Shown here in pieces: positions 1 through 8,418 of a DNA stretch of 64,000 nucleotides (its first letter is position 1; the number at the start of each line of letters is the position of its first letter). This DNA is from Flavobacterium hercynium (lineage in GTDB: Bacteria; Bacteroidota; Bacteroidia; Flavobacteriales; Flavobacteriaceae), in NCBI RefSeq assembly GCF_002217285.1, contig NZ_MUGW01000009.1, positions 62,001 through 126,000 on the forward strand. Direction: 5' to 3'. The notes under the pieces were generated by a model. That model had not been told where the DNA came from and did no database searches. It worked only from the letters and a program-made list of their open reading frames with translations. Made by a program: the position numbers and the translations under genes.

Positions 1-347
1 AAATCTTAATTAATGATGAAGGAAAGAAAAGTGCAGTTGATATTGGAAACAGCAAAATATTTGGGCGTATTAACAAATTAATCATCGGAAGCGTAAGCGG
101 AAATATGTTTGATGATAAAGAATTTGCCATTTCGTACTTTAAATCAAAAGGACAAAACATTGCCAAATTCATTCCTAAAGATGCTGCTCTTAAAAAATAC
201 ATCAAACAAATAGAACTGACTTTTGATAAAGAAGAAGCCACTGTGGTTCAGGTAAAATTATTAGAATCATCTGAAGATTATACCCGAATTGTTCTTAAAA
301 ATAAAGTAATCAATGCAAAAATCGACGATTCAGTATTTACTAATTAA
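1..347 (+). CDS. LolA-like outer-membrane lipoprotein carrier, 3' part only
   Basis: The frame is already open at base 3 and runs to the stop at 345-347, so the 5' end lies outside the window. The visible 114 residues (for example FGRINKLIIGSVSGN, then a lysine-rich strand pattern ending KIDDSVFTN) resemble the C-terminal half of LolA-type periplasmic carriers, which shuttle lipidated or hydrophobic cargo across the periplasm. LolA-like genes are standard members of flexirubin and aryl-polyene clusters, where they are thought to help deliver the lipid-linked pigment to the outer membrane. It overlaps the next gene by 35 bp, which suggests translational coupling. The family call rests on partial sequence and context. 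Confidence 0.6.
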   Translation, partial: ILINDEGKKSAVDIGNSKIFGRINKLIIGSVSGNMFDDKEFAISYFKSKGQNIAKFIPKDAALKKYIKQIELTFDKEEATVVQVKLLESSEDYTRIVLKNKVINAKIDDSVFTN

Positions 348-948
348 TTGCTTTTTGGCGATTGCTTTAATTTCTTGTGGCTCTGTCACAAAGAATTATA
401 CGCCAAAAAAATTAGACAAAACGTCTTACGAAGTTCCTTACTTCTCTGATTCCAACACCGATTATGTTTATAAAACCAATATTTCAGTTTACGGAAACGA
501 ACTGAGCGGTATTTTTATTGCTAAAAAAATAAATGACACAGTTCACCGTGTTGTTTTTACAACTGAATTTGGCAACAAATTATTAGATTTTGAAATTTCT
601 GATAACAGCTTCAAAGTCAATTCGATCGTATCTGAGTTAGACCGAAAAATACTGATCAATACGTTACGGGATGATTTTCGATTGCTCTTAAAAAAAGAAT
701 ATCTGATTCAGGAACAATTTGAAAGCGAATCAGATAATATTTACAAAGCAGCAGACGGTAATCGAGCCAATTATCTTTTTATTTCTAAAAAGAATCAAAA
801 ATTGCAAAAAGTAGTTCATTCATCGGCAACAAAAGAAAAATTTACACTGACATTTAGTTCAGAAAACAATATTTTTGCCGAGAAAATCACGATCGTCCAT
901 CAGAACATTAAATTAAAGATTGAGTTAAATTATTTCAAATCTGAATAG
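313..948 (+). CDS. Predicted outer-membrane lipoprotein of the pigment cluster
   Basis: A 211-residue protein with a type II signal peptide: a hydrophobic stretch followed by lipobox ALISC, with the lipidated Cys near residue 22. The rest is beta-rich and polar, with no catalytic motif I recognise. The ATG at 313 lies inside the end of the LolA-like gene (35-bp overlap), so the pair is probably translated together. Aryl-polyene clusters commonly carry a small lipoprotein (DUF3261 type) beside LolA and the MMPL exporter, and this gene occupies that position. A LolB-like receptor for cargo handed over by the LolA-like protein is a reasonable inference. Homology to DUF3261 is not shown here. Confidence 0.6.
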   Translation: MQKSTIQYLLINCFLAIALISCGSVTKNYTPKKLDKTSYEVPYFSDSNTDYVYKTNISVYGNELSGIFIAKKINDTVHRVVFTTEFGNKLLDFEISDNSFKVNSIVSELDRKILINTLRDDFRLLLKKEYLIQEQFESESDNIYKAADGNRANYLFISKKNQKLQKVVHSSATKEKFTLTFSSENNIFAEKITIVHQNIKLKIELNYFKSE

Positions 949-985
949 AAATTTAAACTAACCATAAAATTAAACTAATCATAAG

Positions 986-1588
986 ATGAAAAAATTAAGC
1001 TTACTTGCATTAGTCCTTTTTATTGGTGTTGCAAAATTACAAGCACAGGTTACGGTGAGTCCGGGACTTAAAGGTGGTATAAACATTTCAGATCTGGAAA
1101 ATTTTGAATCCGGAAAACAAAAAACAGATTTCTATGCCGGTGGATTTATTGCCATAAAATTTAATCAAACACTAACGCTTCAACCTGAATTAATTTATAG
1201 TAGACAAGGTGCAGAAGTTCGGGATTATGCTCCGCAATCTAATATACCAAGAAGAGTAGATTACAACATAAATTATCTGGCTGTTGGTGCTGTTGTTAAA
1301 TATCATTTTAACGGAAAAGGATTTCATATTTTGGCCGGACCATCTTTGGATATCAGAATAGATGATAATTTTCCTAATTACGAATATAAAACCGCAGCAG
1401 CTGATTTGAGTGTTACAGGGGGTTTAGGGTATTCATTGCCAAATGGGATTACATTTGAAGCCCGATTTAAGCAAGGATTAGTTGATATTTACGGATACGA
1501 AGGTCTTGATTATAATTATGATTCTAATGAAATTATTTTGAACAGAGTAATTCAGCTTGGGATTAATTATACTTTTAAATTAAAATAA
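986..1588 (+). CDS. Porin-family outer-membrane beta-barrel protein (first of a tandem pair)
   Basis: A 200-residue protein with a Sec signal peptide (MKKLSLLALVLFIGVAKLQA, cleavage before QV) followed by alternating amphipathic strands. It shows the typical PorT/OmpW-like small-barrel phrases GLKGGINISDLE, FYAGGFIAIKF, LQPELIYSRQGAE, FHILAGPSLDI and GLGYSLPNGITFEAR, and it ends on an aromatic/hydrophobic strand (LGINYTFKLK). It is predicted to sit in the outer membrane as an 8-strand barrel. It starts 37 bp after the lipoprotein stop, and its stop overlaps the ATG of the next gene by one base (TAATG). The pair is clearly paralogous. Its role in pigment deposition is unknown. Confidence 0.8.
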   Translation: MKKLSLLALVLFIGVAKLQAQVTVSPGLKGGINISDLENFESGKQKTDFYAGGFIAIKFNQTLTLQPELIYSRQGAEVRDYAPQSNIPRRVDYNINYLAVGAVVKYHFNGKGFHILAGPSLDIRIDDNFPNYEYKTAAADLSVTGGLGYSLPNGITFEARFKQGLVDIYGYEGLDYNYDSNEIILNRVIQLGINYTFKLK

Positions 1589-2265
1589 TGAAAAAAAAGA
1601 ATTTTGCAATTGTTATCATAATTGCCCTGTTAGCAATAACAAATCTACAAGCACAAGTAACTTTTAAACCAGGAATTAATGCCGGATTAAATATAGCAAC
1701 CTTAACAAATTCAGAATTAAATGCTAAGGCAGATTTTTATATTGGAGCTTTTGGAGCCATAAAATTTTCAAAGTTTTACACTTTGCAACCTGAGATAACT
1801 TATTCAAGACAGGGAGGAAAAGGAAACGTTGTAATGGAAACAGACGATTACAATTATCCTGTAGACCGCCCTTTAAGTGATCCATCTCTGATTAATCCTG
1901 ATTTTATAGTGCAACGTATGGGAAATGTAAATGTTTCTTTACAATATATCTCATCACTTACTATAAACAAATTTCATTTTAATGAAAAATTTTATGTATT
2001 GGTGGGACCTTTTTTAGATATTCTAATTACTGACAATATTAAGGTTAGTCCTGAAAAATATAAAAAGCGTTATACTAAAGATGCTGATGTTGATTTGGGA
2101 ATTGTTGGAGGATTAGGGTATAGTTTAAATAAAAATATTGCATTTGAAACTAGAGTAAAAAAAGGTGTAGTCGGTGCTTTAATTAATCAAAATGATTACA
2201 GCGGTTCAGGCCGAAATAATTTAGTTTACCAATTTGGAATTGCATACACTTTCAGTAAAAAATAA
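1588..2265 (+). CDS. Porin-family outer-membrane beta-barrel protein (second of a tandem pair)
   Basis: A 225-residue paralogue of the preceding gene. It has a signal peptide ending at LQAQ, then FKPGINAGLNIATL, FYIGAFGAIKFSKFYTLQPEITYSRQGG, FYVLVGPFLDI and GIVGGLGYSLNKNIAFETR, and a C-terminal strand FGIAYTFSKK. It differs by an insertion of about 25 residues in one loop (around residues 85-110, proline/asparagine-rich). Its start codon overlaps the upstream stop by one base. An outer-membrane barrel is likely. A local duplication within the pigment cluster is inferred from the order and similarity of the two genes. Confidence 0.8.
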   Translation: MKKKNFAIVIIIALLAITNLQAQVTFKPGINAGLNIATLTNSELNAKADFYIGAFGAIKFSKFYTLQPEITYSRQGGKGNVVMETDDYNYPVDRPLSDPSLINPDFIVQRMGNVNVSLQYISSLTINKFHFNEKFYVLVGPFLDILITDNIKVSPEKYKKRYTKDADVDLGIVGGLGYSLNKNIAFETRVKKGVVGALINQNDYSGSGRNNLVYQFGIAYTFSKK

Positions 2266-2270
2266 ACATT

Positions 2271-2642
2271 ATGGTGTTAAAAAATTTTTATACAATTCTC
2301 TCAGAGGAAAAAACAGGAGATGCTAAATATAATATTCGTATATTAGTTAATGCGAATCACGAGGTTTTTAAAGGTCATTTTCCAGGAAACCCAATTATGC
2401 CGGGAGTTTGCATGATTCAGATTATCAAAGAACTAACTGAAAAAATTACAGAAAGCACTTTGATGATTCAGACGCTTGCGAATGTAAAATTCATGGCACT
2501 TATAAATCCTGAAGTTTCACCGGAATTGCGTTTAGAACTTGACATAACAACCACAGAAGATGATTTGATTAAGGTGAAAAACACCACTTATTTTAACGAT
2601 ACCGTTGCGCTAAAATTGAGCAATGCGTATAAAAAAATATAA
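2271..2642 (+). CDS. 3-hydroxyacyl-ACP dehydratase, FabZ/ApeI-like hotdog protein
   Basis: A 123-residue single-hotdog protein. The FabZ-type signature FKGHFPGNPIMPGVCMIQI is present near residues 35-53. Its His (in HFPG) is the catalytic residue known from FabA/FabZ, and a hotdog helix follows. In flexirubin and aryl-polyene assembly such enzymes dehydrate the beta-hydroxyacyl-ACP intermediate in each extension cycle to build the conjugated polyene. It starts 5 bp after the barrel gene stop and ends 2 bp before the next gene, so it belongs to the same transcript. It is shorter than housekeeping FabZ (about 145 residues) but about the size of ApeI/ApeP types. Confidence 0.8.
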   Translation: MVLKNFYTILSEEKTGDAKYNIRILVNANHEVFKGHFPGNPIMPGVCMIQIIKELTEKITESTLMIQTLANVKFMALINPEVSPELRLELDITTTEDDLIKVKNTTYFNDTVALKLSNAYKKI

Positions 2643-2644
2643 TT

Positions 2645-3130
2645 ATGAAATTACTACTGTCAATATTTGTTTGGATTAATTTTCTTGCTGCGCCGGAATT
2701 GTCTGCCATAAGAAAAATGTATGCTGATGTCTCTAAATCAGAGGCTAATGCCAAAGAATTTTTAGATAAACTAGCGGGTGTATCTGCTGTAGACGAAAAC
2801 ATTTTAGTAGCCTACAAAGCCGCTTCTATTTTATTGGATTCTAAATTCGAAGACAAATTGAAAAATAAAATGGCACGTTTTAAGGAAGGTGCACAATTAT
2901 TGGAATCGACTGTAAAAAAAGAACCTAACAACATCGAAATCAGAATGATTCGATTGAGTATTCAGGAAAATGTACCTGGAATTACCGGATACAAAAAAAA
3001 TATTAAAGAAGACAGACAGTTTATTACCGCACATTATGGTGAACAAAATGCTGCTTTAAAAGAATATCTAAAAAACTTTGTTTTGCAATCTAAAAGTTTC
3101 TCCGATAAAGAGAAACAATTTGTAAAGTAG
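2645..3130 (+). CDS. Small exported helical protein of unknown function
   Basis: A 161-residue protein with an N-terminal hydrophobic segment (LLLSIFVWINFLAAPELSA) that fits a Sec signal peptide. The remainder is charged and helical: EANAKEFLDKLAGV, then a stretch VAYKAASILLDSKFEDKLKN that reads like a degenerate tetratricopeptide hairpin, and EPNNIEIRMIRLSIQENVPG, a common Bacteroidota TPR-like phrase. I recognise no catalytic motif. It lies 2 bp after the dehydratase and 15 bp before the glycosyltransferase, so it is co-transcribed with the pigment genes. A periplasmic scaffold role is only a guess. Confidence 0.65.
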   Translation: MKLLLSIFVWINFLAAPELSAIRKMYADVSKSEANAKEFLDKLAGVSAVDENILVAYKAASILLDSKFEDKLKNKMARFKEGAQLLESTVKKEPNNIEIRMIRLSIQENVPGITGYKKNIKEDRQFITAHYGEQNAALKEYLKNFVLQSKSFSDKEKQFVK

Positions 3131-3145
3131 GCAAAAAATCCCCCC

Positions 3146-4333
3146 ATGAACCTTTCTTTACCAGAGCAAGAACTATTAAATTCAGCACGTTTTTGTGTTA
3201 TTGTACCCACGTACAACAATCACAAAACCTTGAAAAAAGTATTGGATTCTATTTTAGAATTCACTCCCAATCTTATTATCGTAAATGATGGCTCAACTGA
3301 TGATACAACTGAAATATTAAAACAATATTCGCAGTACACACAAATTCATCATCCAAAAAATATCGGAAAAGGCAGAGCATTGCGAAATGGATTTAGAAAA
3401 GCTATCGAACTTGACTTTGAATATGCCATTACGATCGATTCTGATGGACAGCATTTTGCATCTGACATTCCCGCTTTTATAGCCGAAATTCAAAACGATC
3501 CCAATTCGCTTCTAATCGGAAGCCGAAACATGACGCAGGAAAATGTGCCAAAGAAGAGTAGTTTCGGGAATAAATTTTCGAACTTCTGGTTTTGGTTTGA
3601 AACCGGCATTCGTCTGGAAGATACACAATCCGGTTTTCGATTGTATCCTTTGCAATTGATTCCTAAACGATTTTACACCAACAAATTCGAATTTGAAATT
3701 GAAGTGATTGTACGATCTGCATGGAAAGGAATTACAGTAAAAAACATTCCAATTCAGATCTTGTATGATCCGGCAGAACGAGTTTCGCATTTTCGTCCAT
3801 TTAAGGATTTTACCCGCATCAGTATTTTAAACACTGTTTTGGTAATCAATGCATTACTATACATTAAACCTAGGGATTTTTTCAGAAGAGCAAAAAAAAA
3901 AGGTTTTAAAAAATTCTTTCTCGAAGATATCTTAGAAAGTTCTGATTCTAATTTCAAAAAATCAGCAGCCATTGCTTTGGGTGTTTTCATTGGAATTTCT
4001 CCTTTTTGGGGTTTTCAAACCGTCTTGCTTTTTACTTTTGCTGCTTTATTCAGGCTCAACAAAGTCATTGCGTATCTGGCTTCAAATGTGAGTTTTCCGC
4101 CTTTCATTCCTTTAATCATTTATGGTTCTTTGAAGATGGGAAGCTTTTTTGTTTCAGCTGATGCTCCACTGGTTTTAGACAGCTCACTTACACTAGATGA
4201 TATTCAAAAAAATGCAACACAATATATAGTCGGAAGTCTTACTTTAGCAACTGTTTCAGCTTTATTAATTGGTCTTTTAAGTTATTTACTTTTAACGGCT
4301 TTTAGTACTAAGAATAAAACGAATGTTATGTAA
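3146..4333 (+). CDS. GT2 glycosyltransferase fused to a DUF2062 membrane domain
   Basis: A 395-residue protein. Residues 12-230 form a dolichyl-phosphate-mannose-synthase-like GT-A domain: FCVIVPTYNNHKTL, IIVNDGSTDDT, and the metal-binding DSDGQ around residue 98, then the LIGSR and EDTQSGFRLYP motifs. Residues about 265-385 contain the DUF2062 motif AIALGVFIGISPFWGFQTVL and two or three membrane spans. GT2-DUF2062 fusions occur in flexirubin and aryl-polyene clusters, and the GT is thought to modify the lipid or headgroup acceptor. The start at 3146 is 15 bp downstream of the previous stop, in the pattern of a continuous operon. The acceptor cannot be deduced from sequence. Confidence 0.85.
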   Translation: MNLSLPEQELLNSARFCVIVPTYNNHKTLKKVLDSILEFTPNLIIVNDGSTDDTTEILKQYSQYTQIHHPKNIGKGRALRNGFRKAIELDFEYAITIDSDGQHFASDIPAFIAEIQNDPNSLLIGSRNMTQENVPKKSSFGNKFSNFWFWFETGIRLEDTQSGFRLYPLQLIPKRFYTNKFEFEIEVIVRSAWKGITVKNIPIQILYDPAERVSHFRPFKDFTRISILNTVLVINALLYIKPRDFFRRAKKKGFKKFFLEDILESSDSNFKKSAAIALGVFIGISPFWGFQTVLLFTFAALFRLNKVIAYLASNVSFPPFIPLIIYGSLKMGSFFVSADAPLVLDSSLTLDDIQKNATQYIVGSLTLATVSALLIGLLSYLLLTAFSTKNKTNVM

Positions 4334-4346
4334 TGTTTTGGCACGA

Positions 4347-4430
4347 CCGATAGTTATCGGGATAAAAAGAAATTTAGACTTGTTTATTCAACACAAATTT
4401 CACTAATTAGCACAAATTAATTCGTGAATT
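4347..4430. repeat. Intergenic repeats: small palindrome and CAC-AATT spaced element
   Basis: In the 148-bp gap before the exporter gene, CCGATA-GT-TATCGG forms a 6-bp inverted repeat (4347-4360). It is followed by a run of spaced motifs, ACACAAATTTCAC, TTAGCACAAATTAATTCGTG (4391-4425). Similar CACxAATT/AATTCGTG motifs recur at 8226-8313 on the other side of the exporter gene. I read them as copies of a small intergenic repeat of the genome, not as coding sequence. Confidence 0.4.
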
Positions 4431-4481
4431 TCTTCGCCTACTCTTAATAACTAGAGTCATTGCGAAAAATAATAAAATAAT

Positions 4482-7400
4482 ATGCATCACTACTTTTACG
4501 CTATTCACTTATTTGTAAACCGCAGAAAATCTTTGTCGGTTGTATTGGCGATTTTGATGCTTTTAGTGTTTGGCTTTTTTGCTTCTCAAATTAAGTTTGA
4601 AGAAGATATTACAAAACTTATTCCAACAAACGACAAATCTGATGTTACTGCAAAAGTGCTAAAACAGCTCAATTTTGCCGATAAAATTACCGTGATTTTT
4701 AAACTGAAAAAAAACGGTACGCCTGAAGATTTAAAAGAAATGGCAACTGCATTTTCAGACAGCGTTGCGCAATCCTGCAAACCTTATGTAAACGGAATTC
4801 AGGGAAAAGTTGACGAAGAAAACATTCAGGAAACCATCGATTTTGTTTACAACAATTTACCGCTGTTTCTGGATCATGATGATTATGCTGCTATTGAGAA
4901 TAAGCTTCAAAAAGACAGTATTGCAGCAACGGTTCAGGGCAATTACAAATCGATTGTATCGCCGTCAGGATTTATTACCAAAGATTTTATTCTTCAAGAT
5001 CCGCTTGGTATTTCGTTTATAGCGCTGAAAAAACTACAGCAATTAAATGTTGGTGACGATTTTACGCTAGACAATGGTTTTGTAATGACCAAGGACAAAA
5101 AGAAACTATTGCTTTTTATTACCTCTAATCTGCCTTCAAGCGAGACCGAAAAAAATACATTGTTTGCAGCAAAACTACAATCGATTCAGGATAATCTAAA
5201 TCAGAAATTTAAAACCAAAACGTCTATCAGTTATTTTGGTTCTGCTTTGATAGCCGTTGCCAATGCCAACCAGATTAAAAGCGATATCATTTTAACGACA
5301 ACAATAGCAATGGTTACGCTTATGTTGATTTTGATTCTGTTTTATCGAAAAATATTAATTCCTGTAATCATTTTTATTCCAACCGTTTTTGGGGCGTTGT
5401 TTGCTGTCGCATTTTTATATTTTATAAAAGAGCAAATCTCTGCTATTTCCCTTGGAATTGGTTCTATTTTACTCGGAATCACGATTGATTATTCGCTACA
5501 CATTCTTACCCATTACAAGCACAACAGCGACGTAAAAACATTGTACAAAGACATTACCATGCCCGTTATAATGAGCAGCTCTACAACAGCGGTTGCGTTT
5601 TTATGTTTGCTTTTTGTAAAATCAGATGCGCTAAACGATTTGGGTATTTTTGCTGCTGTTATTGTAATGGCTTCGGCAATTTTTTCACTTTTGATTGTTC
5701 CTCATTTATACAAACCAAAAGAAAATAATTTTGAACACAAGAAAAATGCTATCGACAAGTTGGCACATTTCTCGTTTCATAACAATAAATTCTTAATCGG
5801 TTTTTGTGTTCTGATTACGATTGTTTGCTTTTTCACTTACAACAATGTAGGCTTCAATAATGATCTTTCACAATTGAACTTTATTCCAAACGAAATTAAA
5901 GCTGCTGAAAAAGATCTGGAAGAAAGCACGAGTTTAACTTCTAAAACCATATACGTTGCTTCGTACGGAAATAGTATGGAGGAAGTACTTCAAAACAACA
6001 CCAAACTTTTTGCTGATTTAACGGCAGAAAAGCAGACAAACAAAATACTGAATTTTAGTTCTGTAGGTGGCATTATGCTTTCGCAAGCAGCACAGAAACA
6101 AAAAATTGAACAATGGAATTCGTTTTGGGATGCTCATAAAAAACAGCTTTTACAATCGCAGTTAATTAGCGAAGGGACTAAACTAGGATTTAAACCTTCT
6201 ACTTACACTGCTTTTTACGAGCATTTAAATTTTGATTTTAAACCTATCACTGCTGCCGATTATCTAAAAATTCAGGCTTTACAATTACACGAATTTGTAA
6301 CCGAAAAAAATGGGTTTTACACGATTTCGACTTTAGTAAAAGTAACACCTCAGCAACGTGACGGTTTTGTAAAAGCAGCTTTAACAAAAGAGAATGTTAT
6401 TGCCATTGACCGTCAGCAAATGAATGAAACCTTTTTCAGCACTCTAAAGACCGATTTCAATTCGCTTGTTAATTATTCCTTTATTGCCGTAATTCTTATT
6501 TTGTTTTTCTTTTTTAGAAGAATCGAATTGGTAATCGTTAGTTGCATTCCGATTGCGCTTACGGGAATTGTAACAGCAGGAATAATGGGCATTTTTGGTA
6601 TTCAGATGAATATATTTAGTATGATCGTTTGTACGCTTATTTTTGGTCATGGAGTCGATTTTAGCATTTTTATGACCAGCGCACTTCAGAAAGAATATAC
6701 AACAGGGAAAAATGAAATTGCGATTTACAGAACCTCGATCATTCTGGCTGTTATTACGACTATTTTAGGAATTGGTGCTATGATTTTTGCACAACATCCT
6801 GCTTTAAGATCTATTTCATCTGTTTCGCTGATTGGAGTTTTTGCAGCCCTGATTATTACGTTTATTTTCTATCCGATTTTATTCAAATTATTCATCTCGA
6901 ACAGATCTAAAAAAGGCAATCCACCTTTTGTACTGAGAACATTTTTACACGGAATAATTTCGTTTTTTTATTACGGAATGGGCGGGATTTTAATGTCGCT
7001 TTTCAGCATAATCATCATGCCGATTATCCCGATAAAAGAGAAAACAAAAATGAAAGCATTCCGCTATTTCATCTCTAAATTTATGAAATCGGTTTTGCAT
7101 TCGGGCCCTTTTATGCGTTTGAAAGTGATTAACAAACATCATGAAAATTTCGAAAAACCAGCCATCGTTATTGCCAATCATTCTTCGTTTATCGATATTC
7201 TGGCTATGGGAATGCTGAGTCCGAAAATTATATTCTTGGTAAATGACTGGGTTTACAACTCTCCTATTTTTGGCGGTACGGTTCGAAAAGCAGGTTTTTA
7301 TCCCGTTTCAGAAGGACTTGAAGGCGGCGTTGAGCATTTACGACAAAAAGTAAACGAAGGGTATTCGCTTATGATTTTTCCGGAAGGAACACGATCAGAG

Positions 7401-8165
7401 AGCAATCAGATTAAGCGTTTTCATAAAGGTGCTTTTTACCTGGCAGAAGAATTTAATTTAGACATTGTTCCTGTTCTGATTCATGGTGCTTCAGAGGCAA
7501 TTCCAAAAGGCGACTTTGTGATTCATCATAGTTTTTTAACGGTTTCTATTCTGGAAAGAATTACGCCGGACAATCGTTCTTTTGGAGAAAATTATACCGA
7601 GAGAACAAAACTGCTGAGTACTTTTTTCAAAGCTGAATTCCATAAAGTTCGTCAGGAGTTAGAAGGCCCGGAATACTTTAAAAAAATGCTGGTGCACAGT
7701 TTTGATTACAAAGAAATTGAAATCGTAAAAGAGGTCAAAGCTAACTTAAACCAGAATTTAGAAATCTATCATCGATTGAACCAGTATATTTCGGCGAAAG
7801 CCAAAATTTTGCACTTATCCAAAGATCATGGAGAACTGGATGTGCTGTTAACTTTGCAGGAACCGCAGCGTAAAGTGTACTCTTTTAATAATGATAAAGA
7901 AAAACGAGCGATTGCCAAAACCAATTACTTTCTAAAAAAACGAAAAATTACGTACCTCGAAAATATTGAAACGACACTGGAAAATCAATTCGACGTTGTT
8001 TTAATTTCTGACGAGTACCACAATATACCATTAGAGAAAATCGTTTCTACTACTACTTCTTCGATTATTTTGCTGAATAATCCGGATTTAAAAAACACTT
8101 TGATTAATTTTGGTTTTGAATGCATTGTTGAAGAAAAAGCTATAATCGTTTTAAAGAAAAAATAA
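4482..8165 (+). CDS. MMPL/RND-type exporter fused to a lysophospholipid acyltransferase
   Basis: A 1227-residue fusion. Residues about 1-800 form an MMPL/RND exporter: TM1 at 18-38, a periplasmic loop with FEEDITKLIP, a TM bundle at about 265-420 with GIGSILLGITIDYSLH, a second loop, and a second bundle at about 665-800 with FGHGVDFSIF. Residues about 885-1080 form a PlsC-type acyltransferase with NHSSFIDI (NHx4D, near residue 899) and FPEGTRS (near residue 966). The last 150 residues (AKILHLSKDHGELDVLLTL onward) resemble a degenerate Rossmann/methyltransferase fold. In pigment clusters MMPL proteins are thought to move the lipid-linked polyene out of the inner membrane, and the acyltransferase could attach it to a glycerolipid. 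It is preceded by a 148-bp gap that could hold its own promoter. Confidence 0.88.
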   Translation: MHHYFYAIHLFVNRRKSLSVVLAILMLLVFGFFASQIKFEEDITKLIPTNDKSDVTAKVLKQLNFADKITVIFKLKKNGTPEDLKEMATAFSDSVAQSCKPYVNGIQGKVDEENIQETIDFVYNNLPLFLDHDDYAAIENKLQKDSIAATVQGNYKSIVSPSGFITKDFILQDPLGISFIALKKLQQLNVGDDFTLDNGFVMTKDKKKLLLFITSNLPSSETEKNTLFAAKLQSIQDNLNQKFKTKTSISYFGSALIAVANANQIKSDIILTTTIAMVTLMLILILFYRKILIPVIIFIPTVFGALFAVAFLYFIKEQISAISLGIGSILLGITIDYSLHILTHYKHNSDVKTLYKDITMPVIMSSSTTAVAFLCLLFVKSDALNDLGIFAAVIVMASAIFSLLIVPHLYKPKENNFEHKKNAIDKLAHFSFHNNKFLIGFCVLITIVCFFTYNNVGFNNDLSQLNFIPNEIKAAEKDLEESTSLTSKTIYVASYGNSMEEVLQNNTKLFADLTAEKQTNKILNFSSVGGIMLSQAAQKQKIEQWNSFWDAHKKQLLQSQLISEGTKLGFKPSTYTAFYEHLNFDFKPITAADYLKIQALQLHEFVTEKNGFYTISTLVKVTPQQRDGFVKAALTKENVIAIDRQQMNETFFSTLKTDFNSLVNYSFIAVILILFFFFRRIELVIVSCIPIALTGIVTAGIMGIFGIQMNIFSMIVCTLIFGHGVDFSIFMTSALQKEYTTGKNEIAIYRTSIILAVITTILGIGAMIFAQHPALRSISSVSLIGVFAALIITFIFYPILFKLFISNRSKKGNPPFVLRTFLHGIISFFYYGMGGILMSLFSIIIMPIIPIKEKTKMKAFRYFISKFMKSVLHSGPFMRLKVINKHHENFEKPAIVIANHSSFIDILAMGMLSPKIIFLVNDWVYNSPIFGGTVRKAGFYPVSEGLEGGVEHLRQKVNEGYSLMIFPEGTRSESNQIKRFHKGAFYLAEEFNLDIVPVLIHGASEAIPKGDFVIHHSFLTVSILERITPDNRSFGENYTERTKLLSTFFKAEFHKVRQELEGPEYFKKMLVHSFDYKEIEIVKEVKANLNQNLEIYHRLNQYISAKAKILHLSKDHGELDVLLTLQEPQRKVYSFNNDKEKRAIAKTNYFLKKRKITYLENIETTLENQFDVVLISDEYHNIPLEKIVSTTTSSIILLNNPDLKNTLINFGFECIVEEKAIIVLKKK

Positions 8166-8418
8166 ACAATAAAAAAGCGTTTAGTAGCTACAGTTTACAC
8201 ATAATTTTAAAATCAACATAAATTTCACGAATTGATACGAATCAAATTTTTGAAATCAATTACAGAAACCAAAATTTACCTAAATAGATTGGTGAAAATT
8301 GGTGAAATTCGTGTTCAATTCTGAACGCTATAATTTTGTATCCAGACGATAGCGCCTAACAGTAATTTGTTTGGCATAACAAGTTAAATTTGACCAATAA
8401 AAAAAGTAAAATTTCCAA
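8166..8418. repeat. 253-bp gap with short inverted and direct repeats
   Basis: No convincing gene is seen here. CACGAATT at 8226-8233 and AATTCGTG at 8306-8313 form an inverted pair about 70 bp apart. ATTGGTGAAA is repeated in tandem at 8288-8307. These resemble the CAC/AATT-type element at 4391-4430. There is no intrinsic terminator with a T-run. A promoter for the downstream oxidoreductase may lie here, but no TAnnTTTG box at a good distance stood out. Confidence 0.35.
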
